DNA of 14,788 nt. It comes from an uncultured Collinsella sp. (lineage in GTDB: Bacteria > Actinomycetota > Coriobacteriia > Coriobacteriales > Coriobacteriaceae). The stretch covers positions 1 to 14,788 of the forward strand of contig URAQ01000015.1 in assembly GCA_900545875.1 (NCBI GenBank), given 5' to 3'. Positions 12,487-14,788 of the stretch are shown here, one piece after another. The first letter of the stretch is position 1, and each line of letters opens with the position of its first letter. Below the pieces are notes generated by a model, which worked only from the letters and a program-made list of their open reading frames with translations, did not search any database and was not told the DNA's origin. A program made the position numbers and the translations under genes.

Positions 12487-14676
12487 ATGAAGAACATCCT
12501 GCATCTGTTTAAGCGCGATGTCCAAAACGTGTCTCGCTCCGTAATCGGCTTGGTTGTCGTGATGGGCCTCGTTATCGTACCGTGCCTGTACGCGTGGTTT
12601 AATATCGCCGGCAGCTGGGATCCGTACGGCAACACCGGCAATCTTAAGATCGCCGTGGTCAACACCGATGAGGGTTACGAGAGCGATCTGATCCCCGTCG
12701 AGGTTAACGTGGGCGAAAACGTGACCGCTACCCTGCGCGGCAACGAGAGCTTCGATTGGGTTGTACTCAACAATCGAGAAAAGGCCATCGAGGGCGTCAA
12801 ATCGGGCGCATACTATGCGGCTGTCGTTATCCCCAAGACGTTTAGTGCTGATATGATGACGCTCTTCTCGACCGATGTGAAGCATGCCGATATCGAGTTC
12901 TACGAGAACCAGAAGGCCAACGCTATCGCACAGATCGTGACCGAGAAAGGGTCGAGCGCCGTCCAGAGCCAGGTTAACGAAACCTTTACCGAGACCATCA
13001 CGACCATCGGTCTTAAAACCGTGTCCAGCCTGCTCGATTACATGAGCACCGACCAAGTGAGCAACTTTATCGCCAACCTGTCCTCGACGCTGGGCGATTC
13101 GGTCCAGGACCTGCAAGACGTTCAGGCCAGCGCAACGTCGCTGGCGGGCATTTTGAGTTCCACGTCCGATTCGCTGACGTCGGCGGGCGGTATGCTCAAG
13201 CAGACGGGTACGGCCGATGAGTCGACTAAGCAGCTGATGGAGCATGCCAAGAGCGGTATCGATGATTCCAAAGAAGCGCTTAAGGCGGCAAACGATGCCA
13301 TCGATGCCGTGATTGATGGAAGTGCGGGTTCGTTCGACAATGTGTCTGCCGAGCTCGCGAAGGCGTTCGATGCCGCGAACCAGCATGTCGACCTTACGGT
13401 GTCCCAACTCAACGATGCCGCTGCGGCCCTCAATGCGCGCGCCAAGGATATCGATGCGATGGCCGATCAGCTCCGCAGCTTTGCCGACCAGGTGAGGGAT
13501 GAGAATTTGAAGGACGGCCTCAAGTCCGCTGCGACGTCGCTGGGCAGAATCGCCGTTGAGTACCGCAATAATGAGAAGGACCTGAAGGCGACCGCGAAGT
13601 CTCTCTCCGACAGCATGGCCGAGGTCAACAGCTCGCGTGCCGAGGTCGATCAGGCAATCGCGGATGCCAAGGCTGGTATCTCGGGCGCCAAGTCCGACTA
13701 CGATTCCACGTTTTCGGTTAAGGCCAAGGAGCTCAAGAAGACCATTTCGGGCGTTCTGGATTCGCTGAACAGCATCTCGGGCGACCTGGATAGCGCCGTA
13801 GACGGCTTGACCGACGCATCTGGTTCGCTGGCAAAGGGCCTCTCTAAGGCCGCAAAGCTGGTCAACAAAGCTTCCGATCAGCTGGGTGAGGCATCGGACA
13901 AGATCAGCGCGTTTAAGGACGAGCTTGACGGTGCCCTTATGTCGGACGATCTGGCCACGATCAAGACGATGATTGGCAACGACCCCGAGGGTTTGGCCGT
14001 GTCGCTTTCCGGCCCCGTCGCGCTCGATCGCAAGCCGGTCTATCCGATTCGAAACTACGGTTCGGCCATGGCACCGTTCTACACGATTCTGTCGCTGTGG
14101 GTGGGCTCGATCGTGCTGGCGGCCATGATGAAGGTCTCGGTTGACGATGAGCTCATCAACGAGCTCATCCCCGTGCGCCTACACGAGATCTATCTGGGCC
14201 GCTACCTGTTCTTTGGCGGTCTGGCCCTGCTGCAGGCAACGCTCGTGTGCGCGGGCGACATCCTGTTTTTTGGCATCCAGTGCGACAACCCGCTGCAATT
14301 TGTACTTGCCGGCTGGGTCGCGAGTCTCGTGTTCTCCAATATCGTCTACACGCTCACCGTGTCGTTTGGCGATATCGGTAAGGCACTCGCCGTCGTGCTG
14401 CTGGTTATGCAGGTCGGTGGTTCGGGCGGTACGTTCCCCATCGAGATGACCGGCCCCGTGTTCCAGGCGATCTATCCATTCCTGCCGTTCACCCACGGCA
14501 TCAACGCCATGCACGCCGCCATGGCCGGCGCGTATCATATGGAGTACTGGGTCGAGCTGGGTATCTTGGCGAGCTATCTGATTCCGTCACTGGCCCTGGG
14601 CGTCGTCTTCCGCCGCCCAGTCATCAAAGCCAACGACTGGATCATCGAAAAGCTGGAGTCGACAAAGCTAATTTAG
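12487..14676 (+). CDS. YhgE/Pip-family membrane protein, second copy
   Basis: Same family as its neighbour, in compact form (729 residues). An N-terminal cytoplasmic LFKRDVQNV is followed by membrane segment 1 (18-40) and LYAWFNIAGSWDPYGNT (34-50). The extracytoplasmic domain has YYAAVVIPKTFS (109-120). A long helical region (about 195-485), rich in Ser, Ala, Asp and Lys, is likely coiled coil. The ABC-2-like membrane domain begins at APFYTILSLWVG (529-540), with further segments to about 708, including the family's GGTFPIEM and PFTHGIN motifs. It lacks the extra C-terminal module of the first copy. The start is immediately after that gene's stop, so the two are made together and may form a heteromer. 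The family is linked to envelope export or phage adsorption in other bacteria, but no substrate can be named. Confidence 0.92.
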   Translation: MKNILHLFKRDVQNVSRSVIGLVVVMGLVIVPCLYAWFNIAGSWDPYGNTGNLKIAVVNTDEGYESDLIPVEVNVGENVTATLRGNESFDWVVLNNREKAIEGVKSGAYYAAVVIPKTFSADMMTLFSTDVKHADIEFYENQKANAIAQIVTEKGSSAVQSQVNETFTETITTIGLKTVSSLLDYMSTDQVSNFIANLSSTLGDSVQDLQDVQASATSLAGILSSTSDSLTSAGGMLKQTGTADESTKQLMEHAKSGIDDSKEALKAANDAIDAVIDGSAGSFDNVSAELAKAFDAANQHVDLTVSQLNDAAAALNARAKDIDAMADQLRSFADQVRDENLKDGLKSAATSLGRIAVEYRNNEKDLKATAKSLSDSMAEVNSSRAEVDQAIADAKAGISGAKSDYDSTFSVKAKELKKTISGVLDSLNSISGDLDSAVDGLTDASGSLAKGLSKAAKLVNKASDQLGEASDKISAFKDELDGALMSDDLATIKTMIGNDPEGLAVSLSGPVALDRKPVYPIRNYGSAMAPFYTILSLWVGSIVLAAMMKVSVDDELINELIPVRLHEIYLGRYLFFGGLALLQATLVCAGDILFFGIQCDNPLQFVLAGWVASLVFSNIVYTLTVSFGDIGKALAVVLLVMQVGGSGGTFPIEMTGPVFQAIYPFLPFTHGINAMHAAMAGAYHMEYWVELGILASYLIPSLALGVVFRRPVIKANDWIIEKLESTKLI

Positions 14677-14726
14677 TGCGGCAACGTTAACGCTGATGTA
14701 GCACTAATGCCAGCGAGCGAGCCGCA
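14677..14726 (+). repeat. Two-tier inverted repeat directly after the second YhgE/Pip gene
   Basis: TGCGGC (14677-14682) pairs with GCCGCA (14721-14726), and inside it CGCTG (14691-14695) pairs with CAGCG (14711-14715). The outer arm starts right after the stop codon, and TTTG follows the closing arm. The long unpaired stretches make this weak evidence for a terminator. Confidence 0.3.
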
Positions 14727-14751
14727 TTTGCGCCAAGGTGACGTGAAATGA

Positions 14752-14780
14752 AAGGGCGCTGACCTTCTGGTCGCGCCCTT
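14752..14780 (-). terminator. Intrinsic terminator hairpin, probably bidirectional
   Basis: AAGGGCGC (14752-14759) pairs with GCGCCCTT (14773-14780). Inside, after a bulged T, GACC pairs with GGTC around TTCT. The minus-strand exit reads CCCTTTCATTTC and is more T-rich than the plus-strand exit, CCCTTGAAATT. It may therefore end a convergent gene to the right of the window as well as the YhgE/Pip operon. Confidence 0.6.
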
Positions 14781-14788
14781 GAAATTGA

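Noticed and set aside
11296..13407. 703-codon open frame on the minus strand
   Set aside because: Antisense to both YhgE/Pip genes, with no recognisable domain and a composition (Arg/His/Gln/Asp-rich) typical of a shadow frame.

Overview
The window (about 14.8 kb, high GC, plus-strand genes only) looks like chromosomal DNA of a gut actinobacterium of the class Coriobacteriia, most likely Collinsella or a close relative. This is inferred from the GC-rich codon use, the combination of Gram-positive-type families (VanS-like kinase, Wzz/BY-kinase/PHP-phosphatase trio, YhgE/Pip proteins) and the general style of the proteins. It is not proven by any marker gene. No rRNA, tRNA, CRISPR array, insertion sequence or prophage gene was seen.

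Region 1 (1-4255) is a signalling and phosphate block. It starts with the 3' part of a VanS-like sensor histidine kinase cut by the window edge. Next come pstB, the ATPase of the phosphate ABC importer, an OmpR/PhoB-type response regulator, and a membrane histidine kinase translationally coupled to it. The block closes with a factor-independent terminator at 4227-4255. The Pst permease genes and phoU are not in the window, so pstB appears detached from its usual partners and tied to a two-component system instead.

Region 2 (4397-7001) holds a compact tyrosine-phosphorylation module: a Wzz/CpsC-like membrane adaptor, a bacterial tyrosine kinase with a C-terminal tyrosine cluster, and a PHP-type CpsB/YwqE phosphatase. 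A GNAT acetyltransferase follows. No glycosyltransferase, flippase or polymerase gene lies on either side within the window.

Region 3 (7002-9228) is htpG (bacterial Hsp90) with an unusual leader: a perfect 14-bp palindrome, a TATAAAAT -10 element, then a terminator-like hairpin with a GNRA loop and five T's between that -10 element and the start codon.

Region 4 (9229-9720) is a gene-free stretch of about 490 bp packed with inverted repeats. It has two hairpins after htpG, a 19-bp outer stem enclosing a strong terminator hairpin, and a 19-bp stem whose only mismatches are G.U-compatible. Promoter-like and operator-like repeats for the next operon follow.

Region 5 (9721-14676) is a two-gene operon of large YhgE/Pip-family membrane proteins. 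They are joined stop-to-start, and a full-length Shine-Dalgarno sequence lies in the end of the first gene. The first protein has an extra C-terminal module with two further membrane segments. A terminator hairpin at 14752-14780 shares its inner core with the one at 9351-9391.

The most unusual features are the structured intergenic region 4, the tandem YhgE/Pip pair, the orphan tyrosine-kinase trio and the htpG leader hairpin.
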